Shown here one piece after another: positions 1 through 5,737 of a stretch of 7,501 bases of DNA. A program made the translations under genes and the position numbers. Numbering within the stretch: the first letter of the stretch is position 1; each line of letters starts with the position of its first letter. The notes under the pieces are model-generated. The model was given only the letters and a program-made list of their open reading frames with translations, did no database searches and was not told where the DNA came from. This DNA is from Streptosporangiaceae bacterium (GTDB lineage: Bacteria; Actinomycetota; Actinomycetes; Streptosporangiales; Streptosporangiaceae). The stretch is from assembly GCA_030050125.1 (NCBI GenBank), contig JASIJN010000578.1:1-7501 (forward strand), read 5' to 3'.

Positions 1-34
1 CCCCTGTGACGGCCGTTCCCGGACCGGCAAGTTT

Positions 35-80
35 GTTAGCGAGGCTAACGGCTGGGCTGGCCATCTGCGCCGGCCCGGCC
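35..80 (+). promoter_or_regulatory. Two abutting hairpins in the arcD leader
   Basis: Seen directly: GTTAGC (35-40), loop GAG, GCTAAC (44-49) is a perfect 6-bp inverted repeat. It is followed without a gap by an 11-bp stem pairing 50-60 (GGCTGGGCTGG) with 70-80 (CCGGCCCGGCC). That stem has two G-U pairs (53/77 and 58/72) and can add 61/69 to reach 12 bp with a 7-base loop. The G-U pairs point to folding as RNA rather than a DNA operator for the second element. The arcD Shine-Dalgarno (89-95) starts 8 bases after the second stem. It could be a structured 5' leader, an attenuator, or the terminator of a gene upstream of the window; there is no U-tract. The first palindrome could instead be a protein operator. 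The structure is visible, the role is inferred. Confidence 0.45.
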
Positions 81-99
81 ACCAATCTGGGAGGGCTCG

Positions 100-1542
100 A
101 TGTCCATTCATCTCGGCGCCCGCTTCCTGCACGGGGCGCAGCCCGGATCGATCGAGCAGATGTCACCGCGAAATCAGCAGAAGGCCCGCGCGCTCGGCGT
201 CACCTCAGCGACGGGCCTGGTCATCGGCAGCATCGTCGGGACGGGCGTGTTCACCATGCCGGCCGTGCTGGCCCTGGCGGGCACAAGCTCCCTGGCGACG
301 CTGGCCGTCATCGCGATAGGCGCGATGCTGCTCGCGGTGCTGTTCGGCCAGCTCACGCGGCGGGTCCCCAACTCCGACGGCGGGCTGTACGCCTACGCGC
401 GGCACGAGTTCGGCGACTTCGCCGGGTACCTGACCGGCTGGTGCTACTGGGTACAGGCCTGGGCGGGCAACGCGGCGATCGTTTCGGCATGGGTCCTGTA
501 CGTCGACGCGCTGTTCGGGATCAGCCGCCCCTCGGCGATGACCAACTGGGGCATCGCGCTGCTGGGACTGTGGGTGCCGGCGGCGGTCAACCTGGCCGGG
601 GTCAGGAACATGGCCTGGTTCCAGAACGTCACGGTCGTGCTGAAGTTCCTGCCGCTGCTGTTCGTCGGCGTGGTGGGCTGGTTCTTCGTCTCCAAGGTCA
701 ACTTCGGCCCGTTCAACGCCTCGGGCGGGAGCCTGTACGGCGCGATCGGGATCGCCGCGGGCGTGGCGCTGTTCTCGTTCATCGGCGTCGAGGTGGCGGC
801 CATCACCGCCAAGCGCGTGCGTAACCCGCGCCGCAACGTGGGCCGGGCCTCGGTGATCGGCACCGCGGCCTGCGCCATCCTTTACGTGCTGGTGACCGCC
901 GCGGTGATGGGCCTGGTCCCGCACCACGTGCTGGCCGGCAACACCGCGCCGTTCGTGCCCGCCTTCGAGGCGATCTTCACCCACGGCGTCTGGGCCGGCA
1001 AGCTGGTCGCCGCGCTCGCGGTGGTCTCCGGGCTCGGCGCGCTGAACGGCTGGACCCTGGTCACCGCGGAGGTGTCCCGGGCGCCCGCCAACGACGGCCT
1101 GTTCCCGCGCCCGTTCGCCTGGACCGACGGCAAGGACAGCGCGTGGTTCGGCATCGTGCTCGCGGCGCTGCTGCCGTCGCTGCTGATGTTGTGGGCTTAC
1201 ACCACGAAGACCGGACTGACGGTCTTCACCTACCTGGTCGACCTGACCGTGGTCACCGTCGCGATCCCGTACTTCATGTCCGCGTGCGCGCAGCTGGCCT
1301 ATCTCGCGTCCAGCCGCCGCCGGGTGCAGGGTTGGCTGCTCGCCCGCGACCTGCTGATCACGGTCGCCGCGGTGCTGTTCTCGATGTGGGTCACCTTCGC
1401 CTCCGGGTTCGCCGCGGTGTACCAGGCCATGGTCATCGTGCTCATCGGCATCGTCCTCTACGCCTTCCTCAAGGCGCGGCGGGAACGGGCCGGCCAGGTC
1501 GCGGCCCCGCAGGACGCTCCGGACGTGGAGGCCGGGCGATGA
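100..1542 (+). CDS. arcD: APC-family basic amino acid antiporter, probable arginine/ornithine exchanger ArcD
   Basis: A 480-residue inner-membrane transporter of the amino acid-polyamine-organocation superfamily, basic amino acid/polyamine antiporter group, predicted to import arginine in exchange for ornithine for the ADI pathway. TM1 carries the helix-break motif GSIVGTGVF (43-51). [12 protein letters not shown] (94-105) and TM6 FSFIGVE (225-231) followed by RNPRRNV (241-247) match the AdiC/ArcD layout. NGWTL (316-320) followed by NDGLFP (331-336) matches the AdiC TM8 region, so W318 corresponds to substrate-stacking W293 of AdiC, while the AdiC W202 position appears to be F225 (alignment from memory). 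Length matches known ArcD proteins (about 480). The ATG at 100 has GGGAGGG at 89-95; the in-frame ATG at 160 lacks a ribosome binding site. The stop overlaps the arcA start (ATGA). Family and arc-operon role are secure from context; exact substrates are inferred. Confidence 0.9.
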   Translation: MSIHLGARFLHGAQPGSIEQMSPRNQQKARALGVTSATGLVIGSIVGTGVFTMPAVLALAGTSSLATLAVIAIGAMLLAVLFGQLTRRVPNSDGGLYAYARHEFGDFAGYLTGWCYWVQAWAGNAAIVSAWVLYVDALFGISRPSAMTNWGIALLGLWVPAAVNLAGVRNMAWFQNVTVVLKFLPLLFVGVVGWFFVSKVNFGPFNASGGSLYGAIGIAAGVALFSFIGVEVAAITAKRVRNPRRNVGRASVIGTAACAILYVLVTAAVMGLVPHHVLAGNTAPFVPAFEAIFTHGVWAGKLVAALAVVSGLGALNGWTLVTAEVSRAPANDGLFPRPFAWTDGKDSAWFGIVLAALLPSLLMLWAYTTKTGLTVFTYLVDLTVVTVAIPYFMSACAQLAYLASSRRRVQGWLLARDLLITVAAVLFSMWVTFASGFAAVYQAMVIVLIGIVLYAFLKARRERAGQVAAPQDAPDVEAGR

Positions 1543-2765
1543 CCTTCAGCGTGCAGTCGGAGGTGGGCAGGCTCCGCCAGGTCATCGTGCACCGGCCCGG
1601 TCTCGAACTGTCCCGGCTGACCCCGCAGAACATCGGCGAGCTGCTGTTCGACGACGTGATGTGGGCGAGCCGGGCCAAGGAAGAGCACGACGTGTTCGCC
1701 GAGACGCTGCGCGAGCGCGGCATCGTCGTGCACTACTTCGGCCAGCTGCTCGCCGAGACGCTCGACCAGCCGGCGGGCCGGGAGTTCGTCCTCGACCGGG
1801 TGTGCACGCCCGAGATCCTGGGGCCGGAGCTGGTGGCGCCGGTGCGCCGGCTGACCGAGGACCTGGACGGGCCCACCCTGGCCGAGCACCTGGTGGGCGG
1901 GGTGCTCAAGGCGGACCTGCGGCCGCTGCGCGCGCACAGCCTGAAGTGGGACATGCTGCGAGCCGACGACTTCGTCCTGCCGCCGCTGCCCAACCACCTG
2001 TTCCCCCGGGACAACTCCTGCTGGATCTACGGCGGGGTGTCGGTCAATCCCATGGCCAAGCCCGCGCGCCAGCGCGAGACCCTGCACATGCGGGCGGTCT
2101 ACCGCTACCACCCCATGTTCGCCGGGGCGGACTTCGTCACCTATTACGGCGACGACGACGCCGGGCACCTGCCGGCCAGCGTGGAGGGCGGCGACGTGCA
2201 CCCGATCGGTCACGGCACCGTGCTCATCGGCATGGGCGAGCGGACCACCCCGATGGCGGTGGAGATTCTCGCCCGCGCCCTGTTCACCAGCGGCCAGGCC
2301 GCCCGGGTCATCGCCGTCGAGCTGCCGCAATCCCACGCGATGATGCACCTCGACACCGCGATGACCATGGTCGACCGTGAGGCGTTCGTCCTGTATCCCT
2401 ACTTCGACCCCCGGCTCCGGTCGTGGACCGTCACCCCGGGCGGCGCGGACGGCGCGGGCGGGCTGAACGTCACCCGCAACCACAGCCTCTGGGACACCCT
2501 GGCCAAGGCCCTCGCGATCGACCAGGTCACGGTCTTGACGACCGACGAGGACATCCGGGCCGCCGAACGGGAGCAGTGGGACGACGGCACCAACTACCTG
2601 GCCCTCGCGCCCGGTGTCGTGGTCGGCTACGAGCGCAACGTCGCCACCAACACCATGCTGCGCAAGCACGGCATCGAGGTGATCACCGTGCCCGGGGAGG
2701 AACTCGGCCGGGGCCGCGGCGGCCCGCGCTGCATGACCTGCCCCATCGAGCGCGACCCCGCCTGA
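1539..2765 (+). CDS. arcA: Arginine deiminase
   Basis: A 408-residue cytoplasmic enzyme that hydrolyses L-arginine to L-citrulline and ammonia, the first step of the ADI pathway. All catalytic motifs of the guanidino-modifying family are present: FPRDN with D158, VEGGDV with E216, MHLDTAMT with H270 and D272, and C-terminal [13 protein letters not shown] with nucleophile C398. These match D166, E224, H278, D280 and C406 of the Pseudomonas enzyme, and the length is normal for the family. The residue before the catalytic cysteine is Arg (PRC) where the Pseudomonas enzyme, as recalled, has His. The ATG overlaps the arcD stop as ATGA, with GGAGG at 1527-1531 seven bases upstream, so translation is coupled. 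The same frame is open far upstream inside arcD, but arginine deiminase homology starts at [20 protein letters not shown], which fixes this start. Confidence 0.96.
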   Translation: MTFSVQSEVGRLRQVIVHRPGLELSRLTPQNIGELLFDDVMWASRAKEEHDVFAETLRERGIVVHYFGQLLAETLDQPAGREFVLDRVCTPEILGPELVAPVRRLTEDLDGPTLAEHLVGGVLKADLRPLRAHSLKWDMLRADDFVLPPLPNHLFPRDNSCWIYGGVSVNPMAKPARQRETLHMRAVYRYHPMFAGADFVTYYGDDDAGHLPASVEGGDVHPIGHGTVLIGMGERTTPMAVEILARALFTSGQAARVIAVELPQSHAMMHLDTAMTMVDREAFVLYPYFDPRLRSWTVTPGGADGAGGLNVTRNHSLWDTLAKALAIDQVTVLTTDEDIRAAEREQWDDGTNYLALAPGVVVGYERNVATNTMLRKHGIEVITVPGEELGRGRGGPRCMTCPIERDPA

Positions 2766-2781
2766 GCATAAGGAGAAGCTG

Positions 2782-3783
2782 ATGGACCTGACCGGGCGCA
2801 GCCTGCTGAAGGAGATTGACCTCACCGCGGACGAATTCCTCTACCTGGTCGACCTGGCCGGCCAGGTTCGCAAGGACAAGGAGATGGGCCTGCAGCATCA
2901 CCGGCTGACGGGCCGGAACATCGCGCTGATCTTCGAGAAGGCCTCGACCAGGACCAGGTCGGCCTTTGAGGTCGCCGCCCACGACGAGGGGGCGCACGTG
3001 ACCTACATCGGTCCCGAGGAGTCCCAGCTCGGCTACAAGGAATCGATGAAGGACACCGCGCGGGTCCTGGGCCGGATGTTCGACGGCATCGAGTACCGGG
3101 GGTTCGCCCAGGAGTCCGTCGAGATCCTCGGCGCCCACGCGGGCGTCCCGGTGTGGAACGGGCTCACCGACGCCTGGCACCCCACCCAGATGCTCGCCGA
3201 CATCTTGACCATGCGCGACCACACGGCGGAGCCGCTGAGCGACGTCTCGTTCTGCTACCTGGGCGATGGCCGGAACAACACGGCGAACTCGCTGCTGGTC
3301 ACCGGGGCCATGCTGGGGATGGATGCCCGGATATGCGCGCCCGCGTCGTTGCAGCCGTCCGCCCGGCTCCAGATCATCGCCCGCGGCCTGGCGGCCGGAT
3401 CCGGCGCCCGGCTGACGGTCACCGACGACGTCGAGGCCGGAGTCGAGGGCGTCGACTTCCTCTACACCGACGTGTGGCTGTCCATGGGCGAGCCGGCCGC
3501 CGAGTGGGACCGGCGCATCGACATGCTCATCGGCTACCAGGTGAACTCCGCCCTGCTGGCCGCCACGGGCAACCCCGCCGTCAAGTTCATGCACTGCCTG
3601 CCGGCGCTGCACAACCGCGAGACCGAGGTGGGCCAGCAGATCTACGACAAACGCGGGCTCGACGCGCTCGAGGTCACCGACGAGGTCTTTGAGTCACCCC
3701 AGTCGGTGGTCTTCGAGCAGGCGGCCAACCGGATGCCCACGATCAAGGCCCTCATGGTGGCCACGATCGGGTCGTCGGCATGA
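2782..3783 (+). CDS. arcB: Ornithine carbamoyltransferase, catabolic type
   Basis: A 333-residue cytoplasmic transcarbamylase. In this operon it is expected to run in the catabolic direction, splitting citrulline with phosphate into ornithine and carbamoyl phosphate. Carbamoyl-phosphate site STRTR is at 55-59 and HPTQ at 133-136; the ornithine-side motif SMGE is at 234-237 and HCLP, with the active-site cysteine, at 271-274. The 70s-90s region ([20 protein letters not shown]) resembles the long ArcB/E. coli ArgI type rather than the roughly 310-residue anabolic ArgF of actinomycetes. AAGGAG at 2770-2775 lies 6 bases before the ATG, and only 16 bases separate it from the arcA stop. Immediate linkage to arcD and arcA is the argument for the catabolic role; sequence alone cannot exclude a biosynthetic contribution. 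No carbamate kinase gene follows. Confidence 0.95.
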   Translation: MDLTGRSLLKEIDLTADEFLYLVDLAGQVRKDKEMGLQHHRLTGRNIALIFEKASTRTRSAFEVAAHDEGAHVTYIGPEESQLGYKESMKDTARVLGRMFDGIEYRGFAQESVEILGAHAGVPVWNGLTDAWHPTQMLADILTMRDHTAEPLSDVSFCYLGDGRNNTANSLLVTGAMLGMDARICAPASLQPSARLQIIARGLAAGSGARLTVTDDVEAGVEGVDFLYTDVWLSMGEPAAEWDRRIDMLIGYQVNSALLAATGNPAVKFMHCLPALHNRETEVGQQIYDKRGLDALEVTDEVFESPQSVVFEQAANRMPTIKALMVATIGSSA

Positions 3784-3785
3784 AG

Positions 3786-3808
3786 GCGTGAATATTACGC
3801 ACCGTAAC
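3786..3808. promoter_or_regulatory. Overlapping inverted repeats after arcB, possible operator
   Basis: Just after the arcB stop, GCGT-N7-ACGC (3786-3800) overlaps TTACG-CAC-CGTAA (3795-3807). Read on the minus strand, 3808-3794 is GTTACGGTGCGTAAT, which resembles the palindrome GTTAGCGAGGCTAAC at 35-49 upstream of arcD. This AT-containing patch is conspicuous in GC-rich surroundings and lies upstream of the acetyltransferase gene. It could bind a transcription factor; no specific regulator is recognised. Confidence 0.25.
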
Positions 3809-3865
3809 GGCCTGCGGCGGGCGCGCTCGCGATGCGGAGCGCCGCTGACCCCGCCCCGACCCGGC

Positions 3866-3889
3866 GCGCCCCCGGCCGGACCCGGGCGC
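3866..3889 (+). terminator. GC-rich hairpin between arcB and the acetyltransferase gene, possible terminator
   Basis: GCGCCC (3866-3871) pairs with GGGCGC (3884-3889) around a 12-base loop. There is no U-tract, as is usual for terminators proposed in high-GC actinomycetes. Its place between the arc operon and a -10-like TATCCT at 3897-3902 is compatible with ending the arc transcript, but stems of this size arise easily in such GC-rich sequence. Confidence 0.25.
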
Positions 3890-3896
3890 TGCGTCG

Positions 3897-3902
3897 TATC
3901 CT
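3897..3902 (+). promoter_or_regulatory. Candidate -10 element for the acetyltransferase gene
   Basis: TATCCT matches the -10 consensus at 4 of 6 positions and lies 28 bases before the GTG start. No convincing -35 is seen at 16-18 bases upstream, as is common in actinomycete promoters. Confidence 0.25.
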
Positions 3903-3930
3903 GCGGGTATCCAGTCGGGAGAGGGAGGTC

Positions 3931-4500
3931 GTGCCCGCGCCGGACATAACGTACGAGCTGCTCGACGGCCGGCAGGCCGCCGGGCACGGGACCGAACTGC
4001 AGGCCCTGCACGCCGAGGTGTACGCGGCCCCGCCGTACCGGCGCGAGGAGGACCCCGGCTGCTTCGCGGACCGGTTCCGGGTGCAGAGCCGCCAGCCCGG
4101 CTTTGTCCTGGCCGAGGCGCGCCACGGCGGGTACCTGGTCGGCTACGCGGCCGGTATGCCCCTGCGGCCGTCCACCTCCTGGTGGCGGGACCTGACCGCC
4201 CCGGTGCCCGACGAGCTCACCGCCGAGCGCCCCGGGCGCACGTTCGCGGTGGTCGAGTTGCTGGTACGGGCCGCTTGGCGGCGGCAGGGCATCGGCCGGG
4301 TCCTGCACGACCTCATCCTGTCCGGCCGGCCCGAGGAGCGGGCGACGCTGGTCGTGGCGCCCGCGGCCGCCCCGGCGCAGAACGCCCTGCGGAACTGGGG
4401 CTGGCACAAGGTCGCGCGGACCCGCGACGAGCGGCCGGGCTCGGCCGTATCCGACGTGCTCGTCACCGCGCTCCCGTATCGTGGAGGCGAAGGGGAGTAG
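3931..4500 (+). CDS. GNAT family N-acetyltransferase
   Basis: A 189-residue protein of the Gcn5-related acetyltransferase fold, which moves the acetyl group of acetyl-CoA onto an amine; the substrate is unknown. The acetyl-CoA pyrophosphate-binding motif A is seen as VVELLVRAAWRRQGIGR (107-123) with core R118-Q-G-I-G-R123, and the C-terminal NALRNWGWHKVAR (151-163) fits the usual motif B loop-helix. The GTG at 3931 is chosen because purine-rich AG/GG sequence at 3917-3928 precedes it. An ATG at 3832 is in frame, but its extra 33 residues are Arg/Pro-rich and overlap the promoter-like region. The TAG stop lies inside the conserved GGGGAGTAG of the following riboswitch, so the last codons are also regulatory RNA. 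It may share a transcript with the downstream exchanger gene, but no functional link is evident. Confidence 0.85.
   Translation: MPAPDITYELLDGRQAAGHGTELQALHAEVYAAPPYRREEDPGCFADRFRVQSRQPGFVLAEARHGGYLVGYAAGMPLRPSTSWWRDLTAPVPDELTAERPGRTFAVVELLVRAAWRRQGIGRVLHDLILSGRPEERATLVVAPAAAPAQNALRNWGWHKVARTRDERPGSAVSDVLVTALPYRGGEGE
4477..4482 (+). promoter_or_regulatory. Candidate -10 element for a riboswitch-led transcript
   Basis: TATCGT (4 of 6 to consensus) inside the 3' end of the acetyltransferase gene would place a transcript start near 4489, almost exactly at the first base of the riboswitch P1 stem (4488). The -35 region is poor, so read-through from the upstream gene is an alternative source of the leader. 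Confidence 0.3.
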
Positions 4501-4580
4501 TCCTTCGTCGGCTGGCCGACATACCGGCGTCAGATGCGCCCGGCCGCCGGGCCACGGCTGTGGTGGACGAGACCTTCGGC
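4488..4580 (+). ncRNA. yybP-ykoY manganese riboswitch
   Basis: The two invariant halves of the yybP-ykoY aptamer are present: AAGGGGAGTAG (4490-4500) and GAGACC (4569-4574). They are brought together by P1, in which CGAAGG (4488-4493) pairs perfectly with CCTTCG (4573-4578). Next, TCC (4501-4503) can pair with GGA (4565-4567). Internal hairpins are GTCGG/CCGAC (4507-4511/4516-4520), GGCG/CGCC (4526-4529/4537-4540) and CCAC/GTGG (4552-4555/4560-4563). GACATAC and CGTCAGAT in between resemble conserved aptamer segments of this family. Known biology: the class senses Mn2+ and commonly controls UPF0016/GDT1, MntP or P-type ATPase genes. Here the next gene is a GDT1 family exchanger, which independently supports the call. 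The 5' boundary overlaps the end of the acetyltransferase gene. Confidence 0.88.
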
Positions 4581-4615
4581 TGTCCCGTACTTCCGGCCGA
4601 AGTTCCGCCCCCGGG

Positions 4616-4638
4616 CTCCGGCCGGTGACCGACCGGAG
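4616..4638 (+). promoter_or_regulatory. Shine-Dalgarno-sequestering hairpin, riboswitch expression platform
   Basis: CTCCGG (4616-4621) pairs perfectly with CCGGAG (4633-4638), and inside it CGG (4623-4625) pairs with CCG (4629-4631). The 3' arm contains most of GGAGGA (4635-4640), the ribosome binding site of the exchanger gene starting at 4650. Upstream, CCGAAG (4597-4602) can pair with CTTCGG (4574-4579), which competes with aptamer stem P1. CCGGCC (4593-4598) can pair with GGCCGG (4620-4625), which would break the sequestering hairpin. The pairings are read from sequence; the switching order is inferred. Confidence 0.6.
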
Positions 4639-4649
4639 GACCCCGCCCC

Positions 4650-5252
4650 GTGCCCTCTCTCGCCGTGGTCGGCGCCGCCTTCGCCCTGGCCTTCCTGGCC
4701 GAGCTTCCGGACAAGTCGATGTTCGCGTCGCTCGTCCTCGGCCTTCGCTACCGCCCCTCTTGGGTGTGGACGGGGGTCGCCGCGGCGTTCGCGGTTCAGA
4801 TGGCGATCGCCGCGTCGGCCGGGCGGCTGCTGGCCCTGCTGCCGCACCGGGCGGTGGACGCCGTCGTCGCCGCGGCGTTCCTGGCCGGATCCGCCTGCCT
4901 GTGGCTGACCAGCCTGCGGGCGCGGTACCCCGGCGGCGCCGACGCGGCCCGCCAGGGCGGTCGCGCCCCGTCGTTCCGGCTGGTCGCCGCGACCAGCTTC
5001 GGCGTCGTGTTCCTCGCCGAATGGGGCGACATCACGCAGCTTGCCACGGCGAACCTGGCGGCCAGGTACGACCCGCTGGCGGTGTTCGCCGGGGCGACGC
5101 TGGGCCTGTGGGCGGTCGCCGCGCTGGCGATCGGCGTGGGCGCCCGGAGCCTGAAGCTGATCCCCGTGGCCTGGGTCCGCCGGATCACCGCGCTGATCAT
5201 GCTCGGCCTCGCCGTCTACGCCGCCGTGGCCGCGGTGGCCCCGCCAGGGTAA
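4650..5252 (+). CDS. GDT1/TMEM165 (UPF0016) family Mn2+/Ca2+ exchanger
   Basis: A 200-residue polytopic membrane protein of the calcium/cation antiporter-2 family, members of which export Mn2+ (or exchange Ca2+) from the cytoplasm. About six membrane segments are seen near residues 3-19, 39-57, 69-88, 112-130, 146-165 and 177-196. The duplicated signature appears as FLAELPDKS (15-23) in the first half and FLAEWGDITQ (121-130) in the second; the acidic pairs E18/D21 and E124/D127 would form the ion site. Proline replaces the usual glycine in the first copy and isoleucine the usual basic residue in the second, variants I associate with actinobacterial members. The GTG start has GGAGGA at 4635-4640, nine bases upstream. 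The Mn2+ riboswitch in its leader indicates induction by excess Mn2+ and argues for Mn2+ efflux. Its 3' end overlaps the convergent gene by 37 bases. Confidence 0.9.
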   Translation: MPSLAVVGAAFALAFLAELPDKSMFASLVLGLRYRPSWVWTGVAAAFAVQMAIAASAGRLLALLPHRAVDAVVAAAFLAGSACLWLTSLRARYPGGADAARQGGRAPSFRLVAATSFGVVFLAEWGDITQLATANLAARYDPLAVFAGATLGLWAVAALAIGVGARSLKLIPVAWVRRITALIMLGLAVYAAVAAVAPPG

Positions 5253-5566
5253 GCCTGGATCCGCAGTGGACCGGCATCGTCGATGAGTAAGCCGGTCTCG
5301 CCGGACCACGGCCTGATCAGCCCGTCGCTGCCGCGAACCCGCCTCGGGACCGACGAGTACGCGTCCGGGTGCTCCAGCGGCCGCAGGCTGCCTGCCCGTA
5401 CGTCGACCACCTTGTGCACGTGGCGCCCCCCGGACTGCTGGACCCAGGAGACCCAGGCATGCCACGAGCCGTCGCGTTCATGCATCTCCCAGGCGAGCAG
5501 GTGGCCCACCATCCCTCCGCTCATCTCGACGATCGGCGGACACCAGGGCGCATCGCGGCGGCTCAT
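5216..5566 (-). CDS. Small actinobacterial protein of unknown function
   Basis: A 116-residue soluble protein with no recognised catalytic motif, signal peptide or membrane segment. The core at 21-85 is rich in Trp and aromatic residues (HLLAWEMHERDGSWHAWVSWVQ, two blocks around W26 and W35-W41). It continues HVHKVVDVRAGSLRPLEHPDAYSSVPRRVRG, which looks like a folded beta-rich domain and resembles short hypothetical proteins I recall from Streptomyces relatives. The ATG at 5566 has no Shine-Dalgarno, but a TTGACA/AATACT promoter would start transcription at that ATG, giving a leaderless mRNA. Alternative starts are ATG 5524, ATG 5512 or GTG 5509; the last has GGAGG four bases upstream and would begin directly at the conserved core. 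The C-terminus (last 12 codons) is antisense to the exchanger gene. The coding call rests on protein-like composition versus the arginine/proline-rich opposite frames. Confidence 0.7.
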   Translation of the reverse strand: MSRRDAPWCPPIVEMSGGMVGHLLAWEMHERDGSWHAWVSWVQQSGGRHVHKVVDVRAGSLRPLEHPDAYSSVPRRVRGSDGLIRPWSGETGLLIDDAGPLRIQAYPGGATAATAA

Positions 5567-5572
5567 CCGGTT

Positions 5573-5601
5573 AGTATTCGAATTCCAGTTCTATTTGTCA
5601 A
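5573..5601 (-). promoter_or_regulatory. Sigma-70-type promoter giving a leaderless transcript
   Basis: On the minus strand, a perfect -35 TTGACA (5601-5596) is followed by a 17-base spacer and AATACT (5578-5573), 4 of 6 to the -10 consensus. The expected start, 7 bases after the -10, is the A of the ATG at 5566. The stretch is noticeably AT-rich against its surroundings. Confidence 0.6.
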
Positions 5602-5737
5602 GACTGAGCTGCGGCGAGGCTCGCCCCCATGGAGCGGTGGTCACCGTTGGTGCCAGCGAGCCGGACGCGCACGCCGACCTGCGCTGCGTCGTCGGCCGGA
5701 CGAGCTCGTAGGCAGCAGGAGTGTGGCGCGGCCTATT
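5602..5737. other. Intergenic spacer without a visible gene
   Basis: Between the small unknown gene with its promoter and the stop codon of the EF-hand gene. Open frames crossing it on the + strand are rich in Arg/Pro/Ser without recognisable protein character. No convincing terminator hairpin, tRNA or repeat was found. Confidence 0.5.

Noticed and set aside
205..984. Long minus-strand open frame opposite arcD
   Set aside because: Antisense shadow in GC-rich DNA; the product is His/Arg/Asp/Gln-rich with no domain, while the + strand encodes a clear transporter.
1143..1538. Upstream extension of the arcA frame into arcD
   Set aside because: The extra residues are Arg/Pro/Gly-rich shadow sequence, and arginine deiminase homology with a good ribosome binding site begins at 1539.
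1458..2825. 455-codon minus-strand open frame opposite arcA
   Set aside because: Low-complexity composition typical of the complementary frame of a high-GC gene; arcA on the + strand has all catalytic motifs.
3788..3801. TGAATATT-like match to an arginine repressor (ARG box) half-site after arcB
   Set aside because: Only one half resembles the box and it lies downstream of the operon it would be expected to control; kept only as a generic palindrome.
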